DNA of 64,000 nucleotides from Candidatus Omnitrophota bacterium (GTDB lineage Bacteria; Omnitrophota; Omnitrophia; Omnitrophales; Aquincolibacteriaceae): NCBI GenBank assembly GCA_030698625.1, contig JAUYMS010000003.1:19471-83470 (forward strand), read 5' to 3'. Positions within the stretch are counted from its first letter, which is position 1; each line of letters starts with the position of its first letter. The notes under the pieces are model-generated. The model saw nothing but the letters and a program-made list of their open reading frames with translations. It was not told the origin of the DNA and did no database searches. The position numbers and the translations under genes were made by a program. Shown here piece by piece: positions 1 to 9,945 of this stretch.

Positions 1-1
1 T

Positions 2-3000
2 AATGATAACGGAACGGTCGATATGGAACTCGCAGGGGTCCGGGCGCGCGGCGTGCTAATCCCCGACGAAGACGGCGGGACCGTGTCGGTGGATTTTCTG
101 GCAGGCCGCGAAGACGGCTTGACTGCCGTGCTTCCCGTAAGGGTCGAAAGGAGCGGCGAGAACCTGGTTTTCTATTACTACAATGAAGACCCCAATGGCG
201 ACAATGTGACTATTAAAGAGGTCCTCAATCATGAGATCGAACGCAAAGAAGGCCTGCTGCCGATCGAAAAGAATGCGATGATCGAAGAAGAAGCGCGGGC
301 CTTGCTCTACCGGTACTGGGCGAACGTTTATGGCGGAACGGCCGAAGTCGCAGACGCTCCGGAAGAAATCTTTCGCGTTATCACGGGAACGGCAAAGACC
401 CTCGATGAAGGAATACAGCGTGAAGTCGAAATTGCGTTGGGCGGCCGGGAAGTGACCGATGCCGCTTATGGCTGGGACGGCGCCCGCGGTATTGCACTGC
501 CGGGCGGGACGGCTGCGGCCCTTTCGCGGGCCATGGTGAGCCAATCTCTGGAATACTACGACAGGGTCGATGATATCGCCGTGTGGAACGGCAAGCCCCT
601 TTCGGCGCTGCATGCCGAAGTAGACGGGCTGCCCATCCCGACGGTCTTTGACAGCCGCATCAAGGCATGGACCGACACCGCGCTTTTATCCGATGAAGAC
701 GACCAGAGTTATACTGTTCCGTTCAAAACGGAGGTCGGTAAGCGTGCGGTTCCCGGGCAGTATTATCGCGTCAGCGATGACGGCACGCAGCTCGTGCCGT
801 ATGACAACCCGGCGTTAGCAACAATGGACGGGGTCACACACGCCTTTGATGAGGCGCAGCGGGATGGGAAGAAGACTAACTTCGAGAAAAAGAAACAGAC
901 AGATGAAGAACTCGCGCACGCAAACCAGATACTCAAGAATATCCGCTACGTCGATATCGTCAAACAGGATTATCGTGTCCGCTACAATGCCGAGACCGGG
1001 CAGGTCGAAATTCTCGAGGAGCGCTGGCTTCTTTATGAATATACCTATAGCGACGGGTCACGGCAGGCCTTTTTCCGGCCGGAACGTCTCGTTCGCTTTG
1101 ACACCTTTGTCGGGCATCTGCCTTCCATCGGGGCAATAACAAATATCTGGCGTCTCGACGAAGACACGACCGCGGACCTGGGTGACGGCGAAGAGGGAAC
1201 GCTCGTGGCAGGCGCCCTGCAGTCGGGGCATCCTCTCTACCAGCCGATCATGGAACCCGAGACACATCAGAACATCATCGGTTACGGCGGAATGGTATTT
1301 CATGTTTGGCAAAGTAATGCAGACGCCACATTGTGGATGCAGATGGAAAGCCGGGCGCGCGAGCAGTCGAACATTAATGTGAAAAATGAGTGGCTGGCGC
1401 TCGGTCAGGGTCAATATACCGGTAAGGCCATCGAGAATCTTGCCGCGGCGCATCATGCAAAGACCCATCGCATGGCCGAAGGCTTTTATGTCTCTCACGA
1501 TATTTTAGAGCCGGGATATATGGGCTCGGGTCATTTCAACATGCGCTTGAAAAGAGAACTGAAAAAGAAAGGTCTCCTGACGGCGTTTGAGAAAGGGCCT
1601 AGCCATCACAAGTATGCCCGGGCAGTTGCGTTTATCGTGGACTTCCTCGAGTCTCCGACAGACCCCGGCCGCGTCGTTCTGCGCCGTTACGGGCGGCATG
1701 AGATGACTAAGGCCGAGTTGGAGGAACTCCTGTCCTATGACGTTCCGACCGAGGGCGGTTTCGGGTTGTTGACCGACATGGTCGGCTATGAAGAATCCTT
1801 TACCTCTCATGAGAATAGCCGCTTCAAACCCGACGGGCAGTGGAAGCGCGGAGACCTTCAGTTTTATCAGGCGACCTGGGGCGGTGTGGATATCCGAGGA
1901 AGCGTCACGCCTCCGCGCGCGATGCCCGGTTACATCATTTCACACCGCAAGACTCTCGAGCAGTCGGCCCTGGTTAAGGACGGGCAGTTTCACCGGGTTT
2001 TTGTGGGGCAGGAATACAAGCCCAGTCCCGTGCATGATGGTGTGAAATACTTTATTGCCCGGGTCAACGAAGCCGACCACCGCGGCGGCGCCATGTTTAC
2101 CTGGCTGGTCATCATGCTCGTGCTGGCCGCCTTTTTCCACGCTCAGACCTTTAATCCCTTATCGCTTATTTACCGAACAACACCGTTTGCGGCGCTTCTC
2201 TTTATGATGTGGGTCATGCGCTCTTCGATTTTCCTGCGCTATGCGCGCGAAGAGGGAATGACCTTGCGCAACGCAACCAATCTTTACAAGGCAACTAAAG
2301 ACATGATTACCAGCACGATGATCATCGGCGGCGTCAATGCATGGAAGTCTCTGCTGTCGACTTTTGCGCTGAGCTTCCGCGCGCCGACGATGAAATGGGT
2401 TACGATGTCGTCGGTAACAGACCATGCCCCCGGAATAGGGCGCATTATCGCCTTCTATACCGTCAGTTTTCTGTTGGGGCTTGTGTTCGTGGCCTATATC
2501 ATTGCACTCCACCCGAGTATGGGGTGGCTCGTATACGGAAGTCTTTTCGTGGGCGCCTTCCTTACCGCGCCGATCCTGGCATGGATTACCGCACGCGAAC
2601 CGAAACGCGCGGCCGTTTATATGGGCATCTTTAAAGTGCTTGTTGCTGCTGCCGCGGTGGCGATGCTCACACTGCCGCTTTACTCAGAAGTCACTTATGC
2701 AGGTTTTGGTTATTCAGTGCTCAAGCTCGGCCTCACGTTGGGCAAGGGGGCAGCAGTGCTGCTCGGTGTGATCCTTGCCTACAAGGTCCTTAGGCTGACT
2801 CTGCCGCCCATTTTTAGGAGGGCATTTTATTTAGTAAGACATTCCCTGGAGTTTATCGGAGCGGGCATCACATGGCTCTTGGGCCTGGTTTCCTTTCGCT
2901 GGCTTTTAATGCTCGACGCACCCTTCCGGCAGCATTTCCCGCGGCTCTTTCATGCGGGAGAGGGATTTCATCTGTCCTCGATTCGCGACTATTTTTTCAC

Positions 3001-4237
3001 GAAGGGAATCGACCCGCACCGGCATTTTTCAGCCAGTTACAAAGGTATCGGAAATATCATTTTGATTGCCGTGATCTGGGGTGCCCCGCTTATCTTTTCC
3101 GGGCCGCTTATTCATCTGCTCGGCGGAAGCCTGGGGCTCTATACGGGCGTTACCGGATTCTATGTCGGAACTTTCTTTCCGACCGGGCTCCTGGTCGTAG
3201 AAAAGGTATTGAGACCACAACGGCCTTGGTCGTGGAAAAATCCCTTCGATTACCCGCGAGCGGTTCTCAACCTGGCGGCGGCCTTGGTGGGCAATGCCGT
3301 CGGGCTCATTGCCTACTTGCTGAGAACAACCCTGAGTCTTTTGGCTACGCCGTATCACGCGGCCCGGGTTAACCGCTTCATTCGTGTAGATCTTGACAAC
3401 GTATCCGGTGAAAAGAGCAGAAAGCTTGCGCGCGACACCGCGAATGTCCTCAGCAACGGCAGCAAAGGGTTGCGTGAAAGTATCATGAGCCGGCTTGCGA
3501 TTGGGCCGAAAGCCGATGAAAAACTCCACGCGATTAAGAAGTCGGGGATGCTGGATGACAAACAGTTTGCAGCCGTGGCGGAGATGTTTTTTGCGGACCG
3601 TCCCGGAGATACGCCCGTTTCCGTCGAAAGATCAGAGTTGCGCCAAGCAGCTGAAGCGGTACCGGCTCAGGCCGAGCCGGTGCGGAGCAAAAAGGAACGG
3701 CCGAGGACACGCACCTATCTGGAGATCGTCAGCGACATTCGCGGGCTTCGCGGCGCCGTGGCCGTGGATGCACGAAGTGCGGCGAGCTTTAGCCCCGCAC
3801 AAAAGGAAGAACTCGTGAAGCTGGCTCTTGCCGGGCGTGCCGCCGTTGTGATCTATGATAAAGACCGTGTTGCCGCTAAAGAGCTCGCGGAGTTCAAGGG
3901 TGTTGCCCATATTGGTTTGATTCCTGAAGGTGTAGAGCGGACCGAACGTTTACTGTCGCGGTTCGGTCAAGTCGTATGGCTCTTTGCCGACGGGCTCGAC
4001 CCCCGTTCGGAGATCAACGCAGAAACGCAGGCGGCTGTGGGCAAACGCATGAAGTTGTTCCGTCAGCTGAATAACGAAGAAGAAGGCCTCGTGACTGCGG
4101 CGCTGCTCAAATTACGGTATGGAAACGCCTACCGCGCCTTCCGCCGGGAAAACGGGGTGTACGAGTTAACGGACTACGGGTTGATCGAGCTCGTGCAGAA
4201 CTATCTCGCCCAGGAAATCCTAAGCGCCGCGGCGTAA
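2..4237 (+). CDS. Large membrane glycosyltransferase, GT2-like (NdvB/OpgH style), 5' end cut by window edge
   Basis: The reading frame is open from the window edge, so the true start lies upstream; the first Met in view is at base 23 and numbering here starts there (1,404 aa). The soluble part carries GT2-type signatures in order: a DxD-like LDEDT at about 379-383, [13 protein letters not shown] near 470, SHDILEPG with its Asp near 493, and QWKRGDLQ near 606-613, which corresponds to the (Q/R)xxRW/RWxRGxxQ motif of processive glucosyltransferases. About eight to ten membrane helices follow between residues 690 and 1120. RSELR at 1203-1207 separates a final soluble domain of about 200 aa. Family knowledge suggests synthesis of a beta-glucan or similar exopolysaccharide using a nucleotide sugar at the inner membrane; the exact product is not deducible. 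Confidence 0.6.
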   Translation, partial: NDNGTVDMELAGVRARGVLIPDEDGGTVSVDFLAGREDGLTAVLPVRVERSGENLVFYYYNEDPNGDNVTIKEVLNHEIERKEGLLPIEKNAMIEEEARALLYRYWANVYGGTAEVADAPEEIFRVITGTAKTLDEGIQREVEIALGGREVTDAAYGWDGARGIALPGGTAAALSRAMVSQSLEYYDRVDDIAVWNGKPLSALHAEVDGLPIPTVFDSRIKAWTDTALLSDEDDQSYTVPFKTEVGKRAVPGQYYRVSDDGTQLVPYDNPALATMDGVTHAFDEAQRDGKKTNFEKKKQTDEELAHANQILKNIRYVDIVKQDYRVRYNAETGQVEILEERWLLYEYTYSDGSRQAFFRPERLVRFDTFVGHLPSIGAITNIWRLDEDTTADLGDGEEGTLVAGALQSGHPLYQPIMEPETHQNIIGYGGMVFHVWQSNADATLWMQMESRAREQSNINVKNEWLALGQGQYTGKAIENLAAAHHAKTHRMAEGFYVSHDILEPGYMGSGHFNMRLKRELKKKGLLTAFEKGPSHHKYARAVAFIVDFLESPTDPGRVVLRRYGRHEMTKAELEELLSYDVPTEGGFGLLTDMVGYEESFTSHENSRFKPDGQWKRGDLQFYQATWGGVDIRGSVTPPRAMPGYIISHRKTLEQSALVKDGQFHRVFVGQEYKPSPVHDGVKYFIARVNEADHRGGAMFTWLVIMLVLAAFFHAQTFNPLSLIYRTTPFAALLFMMWVMRSSIFLRYAREEGMTLRNATNLYKATKDMITSTMIIGGVNAWKSLLSTFALSFRAPTMKWVTMSSVTDHAPGIGRIIAFYTVSFLLGLVFVAYIIALHPSMGWLVYGSLFVGAFLTAPILAWITAREPKRAAVYMGIFKVLVAAAAVAMLTLPLYSEVTYAGFGYSVLKLGLTLGKGAAVLLGVILAYKVLRLTLPPIFRRAFYLVRHSLEFIGAGITWLLGLVSFRWLLMLDAPFRQHFPRLFHAGEGFHLSSIRDYFFTKGIDPHRHFSASYKGIGNIILIAVIWGAPLIFSGPLIHLLGGSLGLYTGVTGFYVGTFFPTGLLVVEKVLRPQRPWSWKNPFDYPRAVLNLAAALVGNAVGLIAYLLRTTLSLLATPYHAARVNRFIRVDLDNVSGEKSRKLARDTANVLSNGSKGLRESIMSRLAIGPKADEKLHAIKKSGMLDDKQFAAVAEMFFADRPGDTPVSVERSELRQAAEAVPAQAEPVRSKKERPRTRTYLEIVSDIRGLRGAVAVDARSAASFSPAQKEELVKLALAGRAAVVIYDKDRVAAKELAEFKGVAHIGLIPEGVERTERLLSRFGQVVWLFADGLDPRSEINAETQAAVGKRMKLFRQLNNEEEGLVTAALLKLRYGNAYRAFRRENGVYELTDYGLIELVQNYLAQEILSAAA
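3629..3643 (+). other. RSELR motif in the glycosyltransferase
   Basis: Residues 1203-1207 (numbered from the Met at base 23) read RSELRQ. They lie between the last membrane helix and the C-terminal soluble domain. The same pentapeptide occurs four times in the giant protein further right, always with different codons. Confidence 0.7.
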
Positions 4238-4267
4238 CCGGGTCTGGCGGGGCTGGGAAAAGTCATG

Positions 4268-4273
4268 TATAAT
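4268..4273 (+). promoter_or_regulatory. Candidate -10 element of thyA
   Basis: A perfect TATAAT stands 10 bases before the chosen thyA ATG, in the 46-bp gap after the glycosyltransferase. No good -35 hexamer is seen 17 bases upstream. If it is used, the transcript would have almost no leader. Confidence 0.4.
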
Positions 4274-4283
4274 GGCGGTCTCC

Positions 4284-5078
4284 ATGAAGCCATATCACGA
4301 TCTCCTCAGGCATATCCTAAGTACGGGCACCGAAAAGTCAGACAGGACGGGTGTCGGAACTCTCAGTACCTTCGGCTACCAGATGCGTTTTCCTTTGGAC
4401 GAGGGTTTCCCGGTGCTGACCACCAAGAAGATCCACCTGAAGTCGGTCATCCATGAGCTCCTTTGGTTCCTGCGCGGCGATACGAATATCGCCTACTTGA
4501 AGGAAAACGGCGTCCGCATCTGGGACGAATGGGCCGATGAGAGAGGCGAGCTCGGTCCGGTTTATGGCAAGCAATGGCGTTCCTGGCAGACGCCCGACGG
4601 CGGGGCTGTCGACCAGATTGCACAGGTCGTGGAAATGATTAAGACCCATCCCGATAGCCGCCGTCTAATCGTTAGCGCGTGGAATGTGGCGGATGTCAAT
4701 CATATGGCGCTGCCGCCTTGTCACTGCCTGTTTCAATTTTATGTGCGTGACGGGCGCCTTTCCTGCCAGCTTTATCAGAGAAGTGCCGATGCCTTCCTGG
4801 GCGTTCCGTTTAATATCGCATCTTATTCTCTTTTAACGGTCATGATGGCGCAGGTAACGGGCCTGGAAGCCGGCGAGTTTATTCACACCTTCGGCGATCT
4901 CCATATATACAAGAACCATCTGGAGCAGGTTCATCTGCAGCTTGGCCGCGAATTTCGCGCGCTTCCGACCCTCTCTATAAACCCGGAGGTGCGGGATATC
5001 TTCGCATTCCGGTACGAAGACTTCCGTATCGAGAACTACGATCCCCACCCTGCGATTAAAGCACCCATCGCCGTATAA
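4284..5078 (+). CDS. thyA: Thymidylate synthase
   Basis: Converts dUMP to dTMP with methylene-tetrahydrofolate as methyl donor and reductant, producing dihydrofolate. The 264-aa product is the same length as the E. coli enzyme and colinear with it: DRTG near the N-terminus, the [16 protein letters not shown] and IWDEWAD blocks, the nucleophile Cys146 in [21 protein letters not shown], and the C-terminal IKAPIAV. An in-frame ATG four codons upstream (4272) would overlap the TATAAT, so 4284 is preferred. It is followed after 5 bp by folA, the gene that recycles the dihydrofolate made here. Confidence 0.97.
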   Translation: MKPYHDLLRHILSTGTEKSDRTGVGTLSTFGYQMRFPLDEGFPVLTTKKIHLKSVIHELLWFLRGDTNIAYLKENGVRIWDEWADERGELGPVYGKQWRSWQTPDGGAVDQIAQVVEMIKTHPDSRRLIVSAWNVADVNHMALPPCHCLFQFYVRDGRLSCQLYQRSADAFLGVPFNIASYSLLTVMMAQVTGLEAGEFIHTFGDLHIYKNHLEQVHLQLGREFRALPTLSINPEVRDIFAFRYEDFRIENYDPHPAIKAPIAV

Positions 5079-5083
5079 CGACC

Positions 5084-5578
5084 GTGAGAAAATTCAAACT
5101 CTATCACGTGGTGGCCATGGCGAGAAACCGGGTTATCGGTAAGAATAACAAACTGCCGTGGCATTACTCGGAGGATTTGAAGCACTTTAAACGGCTCACC
5201 CTGGATCAGACGCTCATCATGGGGCGCAAGACCTATGAAAGTATCGGGAAGGCGCTGCCGAACCGCGATAACTTTGTGTTGAGCCGGTCCCAAAAGATGG
5301 TCGGCAACCGCCTCTATTTTTTTGATTCTCTGGAAAAGGCCCTGGAGAAGGTGCAGACCAAGAAGGTGTTTATTATCGGGGGAGCGGACTTATTTAAACA
5401 AACCATCAACATGGTCGACGGCATCTATTTGACGAAGATCCCGGAGGAATGCGACGGCGATACTTTTTATCCGAAGATCCCGGATTATTTTGTGAAATTA
5501 CTGCGGGAAAAACTGCAGGACAGCCCGCGGCTCGATGTCATTTTCTATAAGGATACGCGTAAAAAGGCCGAGGTTTAA
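5084..5578 (+). CDS. folA: Dihydrofolate reductase
   Basis: NADPH-dependent reduction of dihydrofolate to tetrahydrofolate, completing the thymidylate cycle with the adjacent thyA. The 164-aa protein shows VVAMARNRVIGKNNKLPWH (the N-terminal nicotinamide/folate site with the LPW turn), the acidic residue in SEDLKHFKRLT, IMGRKTYESIGKALPNR and the IIGGADLF nucleotide-binding turn. It starts with GTG 5 bp after thyA, so the two are translated from one message. Confidence 0.95.
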   Translation: MRKFKLYHVVAMARNRVIGKNNKLPWHYSEDLKHFKRLTLDQTLIMGRKTYESIGKALPNRDNFVLSRSQKMVGNRLYFFDSLEKALEKVQTKKVFIIGGADLFKQTINMVDGIYLTKIPEECDGDTFYPKIPDYFVKLLREKLQDSPRLDVIFYKDTRKKAEV

Positions 5579-5585
5579 ACAGGAC

Positions 5586-6230
5586 ATGCCCGAAGCATCC
5601 CCTCTCTATTTAAAGCAGCTCGAAGTCGGTCCGATGCAGAATTACATTTATCTCATCGGTGACAAGAACAAGCGCGAATGCGTCATGGTCGACCCGGCCT
5701 GGGATGTGGATAGCGTGCTCGCGGCCGCTCAGGCGGACAACATGAAAGTGACCGGGGCCCTGGTGACGCACACGCACTATGACCATGTGAACGGCGCCGA
5801 AGACTTAGTTGCGCGCATGAATGGGAAGATCTATGTGCATAAGAGTGAGGCAGAGTTTCTAAAAGGCCTTCAGAGTTATATTGAGAAGGTGGATTCAGGT
5901 TACAAACTGAAGATCGGGGATATCGAAATTACTTTTATCCACACCCCCGGGCACACTCCGGGTTCCCAGTGCTTCCTGGTCAATGACCGGCTGGTTTCAG
6001 GCGATACCCTCTTCATCAACGCCTGCGGCCGCTGTGACCTCCCGGGCGGCAATGTCGCCGACATGTATGAGAGCTTAGTGCGGCTGGCGAAGCTTGGCGA
6101 TGATGTGATCCTATTTCCGGGCCATAACTACGATGAGGACCCCACCTCGACCTTAGGCAAGGAAAAGCGGCAGAATCCGTACTATCAATGCCGCTCTTTA
6201 CAGGACTTTCTTGATCTGCGCGTAGGATGA
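5586..6230 (+). CDS. MBL-fold metallo-hydrolase (GloB/persulfide-dioxygenase-like)
   Basis: A 214-aa cytoplasmic metallo-beta-lactamase-fold enzyme. Visible metal ligands are the THTHYDH motif (HxHxDH), the His in HTPGHTPGS, the Asp in VSGDTLF and the terminal His in FPGHNYD. The ACGRCDLPGG turn and the STLGKEKRQNPYY tail are typical of the hydroxyacylglutathione hydrolase-like branch. The ATG at 5586 is 7 bp past folA, so it is probably the last gene of the thyA operon. The substrate (thioester, persulfide or other) cannot be told from sequence. Confidence 0.85.
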   Translation: MPEASPLYLKQLEVGPMQNYIYLIGDKNKRECVMVDPAWDVDSVLAAAQADNMKVTGALVTHTHYDHVNGAEDLVARMNGKIYVHKSEAEFLKGLQSYIEKVDSGYKLKIGDIEITFIHTPGHTPGSQCFLVNDRLVSGDTLFINACGRCDLPGGNVADMYESLVRLAKLGDDVILFPGHNYDEDPTSTLGKEKRQNPYYQCRSLQDFLDLRVG

Positions 6231-6237
6231 TGTACGA

Positions 6238-6266
6238 TTGAAAAGGGAACCCCCTTCCCTTATAAT
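6238..6266 (+). promoter_or_regulatory. Sigma70-type promoter for the TPR-nuo-clc operon
   Basis: TTGAAA (6238-6243), a spacer of exactly 17 bp and TATAAT (6261-6266), placed in the gap between the MBL gene and the TPR gene. This is the best consensus promoter in the window, and all genes to 16066 follow closely on the same strand. Confidence 0.75.
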
Positions 6267-6311
6267 GAAGCACTCATAGAGAATTTATCTAACTAAAAGA
6301 GGAGCCGTGAC

Positions 6312-6803
6312 TTGGAAGAGCTACCCAGCTTCCATAACGATGACGCCGAGCGGTATTTTCAAGAGGCCTATGAGAAACAAATGGCCGGTGAGATTGAAAA
6401 CGCCATATCGCTCTATCTTAAGTCTCTCGAACTTTGTCCGACGGCAGAGGCCCACACCTTTTTGGGGTGGGCATATAGCTACCAGGGGCGGTATGACGAA
6501 GCCATTAATGAGTGCCGTCATGCGATCGACCTCGACCCCGAATTCGGCAATCCCTACAATGACATCGGGGCTTATCTGATTGAGAAAGACCGCCTGGACG
6601 AAGCGATCGAGTGGTTAGAGAAAGCGACCGTCGCCAAGCGGTACGAAAGTTACTGCTATCCCTATTATAATCTCGGACGGATCTGGGAGCGCAAAGGCGA
6701 TTGGATGAAAGCACTGAACTCTTACGAAAGCTCACTGAAGTCCAACCCGAATTACACCCTTGCCAGAAAGGCATCCACGCGCCTTCAGGCAATGTTCAAT
6801 TAA
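6312..6803 (+). CDS. TPR-repeat protein heading the nuo operon
   Basis: 163 aa, made almost wholly of about four tetratricopeptide repeats; typical helix pairs are seen at HTFLGWAYSYQGRYDEAIN, NPYNDIGAYLIEKDRLDEAI and YYNLGRIWERKGDWMKAL. There is no signal peptide or membrane segment, so it is a cytoplasmic protein-interaction module. The start is TTG at 6312 with GAGGAG 7 bp upstream, after the strong promoter. It sits 11 bp before nuoA. A role in assembly of the NADH dehydrogenase is possible from context only. Confidence 0.85.
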   Translation: MEELPSFHNDDAERYFQEAYEKQMAGEIENAISLYLKSLELCPTAEAHTFLGWAYSYQGRYDEAINECRHAIDLDPEFGNPYNDIGAYLIEKDRLDEAIEWLEKATVAKRYESYCYPYYNLGRIWERKGDWMKALNSYESSLKSNPNYTLARKASTRLQAMFN

Positions 6804-6814
6804 AGCTGAAAATC

Positions 6815-7168
6815 ATGCAGGGTTACGCAGGTGTCTTAATCATGTTTGTCATGGCCGCGGGAGTCTCCGGGCTGTTCATCGGGCTTAAGTCTGTTCTTGG
6901 GCCCCGTAACCCGAATGCGATCAAGGATATTCCCTTTGAGTGCGGTAAAGTACCCTTTGAGAAGCCGACAGGCAGGCACGCCGTAAAATTTTACCTGGTC
7001 GGAATTCTCTTTGTTATTTTTGATATCGAACTTATTTTTCTTTTTCCGTGGGCGGTGGTATTTCGTGAAGTGGGCATACCGGCCTTTGTGGCCGTCATGT
7101 TTTTTCTGACAATGTTCGAACTCGGATTCGTTTACGCTTGGCGTAAAGGGGCACTGCAGTGGAAGTAA
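6815..7168 (+). CDS. nuoA: NADH-quinone oxidoreductase subunit A
   Basis: Small membrane subunit of complex I (117 aa, three helices). Diagnostic features are the loop PFECGKVPFEKPTGRHAVKFY between helices 1 and 2, with the conserved Cys and FY, and the acidic FVIFDIELIFLFPWAV helix. The ATG at 6815 lies 11 bp after the TPR gene. The 3' end overlaps nuoB by 10 bp. Confidence 0.95.
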   Translation: MQGYAGVLIMFVMAAGVSGLFIGLKSVLGPRNPNAIKDIPFECGKVPFEKPTGRHAVKFYLVGILFVIFDIELIFLFPWAVVFREVGIPAFVAVMFFLTMFELGFVYAWRKGALQWK

Positions 7169-7632
7169 AAACGCTTGAACAGACCGGTGGATTTACCTCT
7201 AAGCTTGACGATATGGTGGCGTGGGCCCGAAAATTTTCCATTTTTCAATACCCCTTTATAACGGCATGCTGCGGTATGGAGTATATGTCAACGGCGTGTT
7301 CGCATTATGATGTGGACAGGTTCGGCGCGGGGCTGCCGCGATTTTCGCCGCGGCAGGCGGATGTGCTCTTTGTGGTCGGGACAATTTCGCATAAGCTCGC
7401 CCCGGTCCTCAAACACATCTATGATCAGATGGCCGATCCAAAATGGGTAGTGGCCTTTGGGGTCTGTACCTGTACCGGAGGTTTTTATAATAATTACGCG
7501 ACCGTGCAGGGGATTGATACCATTATTCCGGTTGACGTCTACATCCCCGGGTGCCCGCCTCGCCCGGAATATGTCCTGGATGGGTTGATGAAGCTTCAGG
7601 AAAAAATCCAAATCGAAAAAAAGGCTTACTGA
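7159..7632 (+). CDS. nuoB: NADH-quinone oxidoreductase subunit B
   Basis: Peripheral-arm subunit carrying the terminal [4Fe-4S] cluster N2 that hands electrons to quinone. The 157-aa protein has the cluster cysteines in ACCGMEYMSTAC, GVCTCTGG and YIPGCPPRPE. It begins with GTG inside the nuoA end, which implies coupled translation. Confidence 0.96.
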   Translation: MEVKTLEQTGGFTSKLDDMVAWARKFSIFQYPFITACCGMEYMSTACSHYDVDRFGAGLPRFSPRQADVLFVVGTISHKLAPVLKHIYDQMADPKWVVAFGVCTCTGGFYNNYATVQGIDTIIPVDVYIPGCPPRPEYVLDGLMKLQEKIQIEKKAY

Positions 7633-7646
7633 GCGGAAAATCGAAA

Positions 7647-8129
7647 ATGGGAAATTTACACGACAGAGTCAAAGAGCGGTGGCCCCATGCGGTTCTGGAG
7701 CTGCATGACGACCGGGGGGATGAGACGGTAGTGCTCATGCGCGACGACTTTACTGTGATCATGAAGGCCTTAAAAGAAGACCCCGAATTTGATTTTCAAA
7801 TGCTCATGGATCTGACCGCCGTTGACGGCAAAGACCTGGGCTGGAAGCCCCGTTTTGAGGTGGTTTATCATCTGTATTCGCTGAGTAAGAATCACCGTCT
7901 GAGGGTGAAAGTGCGCGTCAACGAACGCGATGCGCTCATGCCCACGGCGACGACACTCTGGGCGATTGCCGACTGGTTTGAGCGGGAAGTGTGGGACATG
8001 TTCGGGATCCGCTTTGAGGGGCATCCCGACCTGAGGCGAATCTTAATGTATGATGAGTTTGTGGGCCACCCCCTGCGCAAAGACTATCCCCATAATAAGC
8101 GGCAACCACTCATCGGCCCGAAAAACTAG
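7647..8129 (+). CDS. nuoC: NADH-quinone oxidoreductase subunit C
   Basis: Peripheral-arm 30-kDa subunit (160 aa). The family core is visible: FEVVYHLYSLSKNHRLRVKV, WFEREVWDMFGIRFEGHPDLRR and HPLRKDYP. The first ATG that gives a normal N-terminus is at 7647, 14 bp after nuoB. It is separate from nuoD, unlike the fused nuoCD of enterobacteria. Confidence 0.95.
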   Translation: MGNLHDRVKERWPHAVLELHDDRGDETVVLMRDDFTVIMKALKEDPEFDFQMLMDLTAVDGKDLGWKPRFEVVYHLYSLSKNHRLRVKVRVNERDALMPTATTLWAIADWFEREVWDMFGIRFEGHPDLRRILMYDEFVGHPLRKDYPHNKRQPLIGPKN

Positions 8130-8138
8130 TCCACGCCT

Positions 8139-9476
8139 ATGCCTGAGCTGAAGAAAACACGTAAAGAGTCCATGTTACTTAACATCGGGCCGACGCATCC
8201 GGCGATGCACGGCATCGTCCGCATCATTGCCGAACTCGACGGCGAAGAGGTCGTCGACACCGATGTCGAAATCGGTTACCTTCACCGTGCTTTTGAAAAG
8301 CATGCCGAGCAGGACGGCTACCTGCAGGTCATCCCTTATACGGACCGCCTCAATTATGTCTCGCCGCTCATTAACAACACGGGCTACTGTTTGGCTGTTG
8401 AAAAGCTTTTTGGGTTGGAAACAACGGAGCGTGCCAAGTATATCCGCGTCATCATGAACGAGTTATCGCGCGTAACCGATCACCTCACTTGCGTCGGCGC
8501 TTCTGCGATGGAGCTCGGGGCGTTCACGGTTTTTCTTTACATGATCAAGGCGCGCGAAATGATTTATCAGTTGATTGAAGAAGTGACGGGGGCACGCCTG
8601 ACGATTTCCTACACGCGCATTGGCGGGGTCAAGGCAGATCTCCCGCCTGATTTTGCTTCGAAATGCCGTGAGATCCTAGGCGAGTGCCGGGGTGTCTTGA
8701 AGGAGGTGGACCAGCTAGTGACGCGCAATCGCATTTTTGTCGATCGCCTCAAGGACATCGGCGTGATTTCTCAGGCAGATGCCGTGGCTTACGGTATCAC
8801 CGGTCCTTTTCTTCGTTCGACCGGAATCGACTATGACGTTCGCCGCGCGGCGCCCTACCTGGTTTACGATCATTTTGATTTTGAAATCCCTGTCGGCGAA
8901 CACGGGGATAATTTTGACCGGTACCTCGTGCGCATGGATGAGATGGAGCAGAGCATGCGCATCGTGGAACAGGCGCTCGACAAGATTCCCGGCGGTCCGG
9001 TGCTTCTGGATACCCAAGGTAATGAAATCTCTGCCGCCGACATGGTCGATGAGGCGAAGATGGGGCGCGTCACGGGTCTTTGCGGCAAGTCTGCCAGTAC
9101 GGATCCTACGTTGGAGGGTTCCGGCCGCGGGATCTATGAGAAGATCGAGTCGGGGAATAAAGAAGCCATGATGCCGCCCAAAGAGATGACCTATAGCAGT
9201 ATCGAAGGTCTCATGAATCACTTCAAGACGGTCATGGTCGGGCACGGAATTCGCCCGCCGAAAGGGGAAGTCTACTTTCCGGTGGAAGGGGCCAACGGCG
9301 AATTGGGTTTTTATATCGTCAGCGACGGCACCGACCGCCCTTATCGCGTTCGGGTAAGGCCGCCGTGTTTTGTCATTATGGCGGCGCTATCGAAGATTTT
9401 AAAGGGAGATACGCTGGCCGATATTGTGCCGACGTTCGGATCGGTCAACATGATCGGGGGAGAACTCGATCGATGA
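8139..9476 (+). CDS. nuoD: NADH-quinone oxidoreductase subunit D
   Basis: 49-kDa quinone-site subunit, related to the large subunit of NiFe hydrogenase. At 445 aa it is longer than the usual about 400 aa. It keeps NIGPTHPAMHG with the quinone-site His, IGYLHRAFEKHAE, YTDRLNYVSP and the C-terminal IVPTFGSVNMIGGELDR. The excess length is a central insertion around residues 285-335 (IPGGPVLLDTQGNEISAAD onward). The stop overlaps the nuoE start. Confidence 0.96.
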   Translation: MPELKKTRKESMLLNIGPTHPAMHGIVRIIAELDGEEVVDTDVEIGYLHRAFEKHAEQDGYLQVIPYTDRLNYVSPLINNTGYCLAVEKLFGLETTERAKYIRVIMNELSRVTDHLTCVGASAMELGAFTVFLYMIKAREMIYQLIEEVTGARLTISYTRIGGVKADLPPDFASKCREILGECRGVLKEVDQLVTRNRIFVDRLKDIGVISQADAVAYGITGPFLRSTGIDYDVRRAAPYLVYDHFDFEIPVGEHGDNFDRYLVRMDEMEQSMRIVEQALDKIPGGPVLLDTQGNEISAADMVDEAKMGRVTGLCGKSASTDPTLEGSGRGIYEKIESGNKEAMMPPKEMTYSSIEGLMNHFKTVMVGHGIRPPKGEVYFPVEGANGELGFYIVSDGTDRPYRVRVRPPCFVIMAALSKILKGDTLADIVPTFGSVNMIGGELDR

Positions 9477-9943
9477 ACCACGCCTGGACCCCTGAAATCA
9501 AAAATGAGTTGGACGCGATCGTTGCGAAATACGAGACCAAACGCGCGCCCATCCTGGAAATTCTGCGGACCCTGCAAGAGCGCTTCGGTTACATCACCAA
9601 AGAAACGGAAGCGGCCGTAGGGAAATACCTTGAAATCCCCGCCATAAATGTGCGCGAAGTCATGACTTTTTACACGCTTTTTTATGCAAAGCCGCGCGGT
9701 AAAAAATGTCTGCGCGTCTGCCGGACACTGACATGCGCGCTTCTGGGCGCCGCGGATCTTGTCGAGCATGCCGAGCAGAAGCTCGGTATCAAAGCAGGTG
9801 AGACAACCCCCGACGGGGAATACTCCCTTTATGCCGTGGAGTGCCTCGGCGCCTGTGAGATTGCTCCCATGATGCAGGTTGATGACGATGAATATGTCGG
9901 GGCTGTAACAAAAGAAAAGATTGATCAGGTAATCAAGAGATAG
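9473..9943 (+). CDS. nuoE: NADH-quinone oxidoreductase subunit E
   Basis: 24-kDa thioredoxin-like subunit of the NADH dehydrogenase module (156 aa) carrying [2Fe-2S] N1a. The four ligands lie in CRTLTC and ECLGAC. The start is ATG at 9473, overlapping the nuoD stop in an ATGA arrangement. Confidence 0.95.
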   Translation: MNHAWTPEIKNELDAIVAKYETKRAPILEILRTLQERFGYITKETEAAVGKYLEIPAINVREVMTFYTLFYAKPRGKKCLRVCRTLTCALLGAADLVEHAEQKLGIKAGETTPDGEYSLYAVECLGACEIAPMMQVDDDEYVGAVTKEKIDQVIKR

Positions 9944-9945
9944 CG

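Noticed and set aside
4272..4283. ATG 4272 as thyA start
   Set aside because: It lies inside the TATAAT. The downstream ATG gives exactly the family length of 264 aa.
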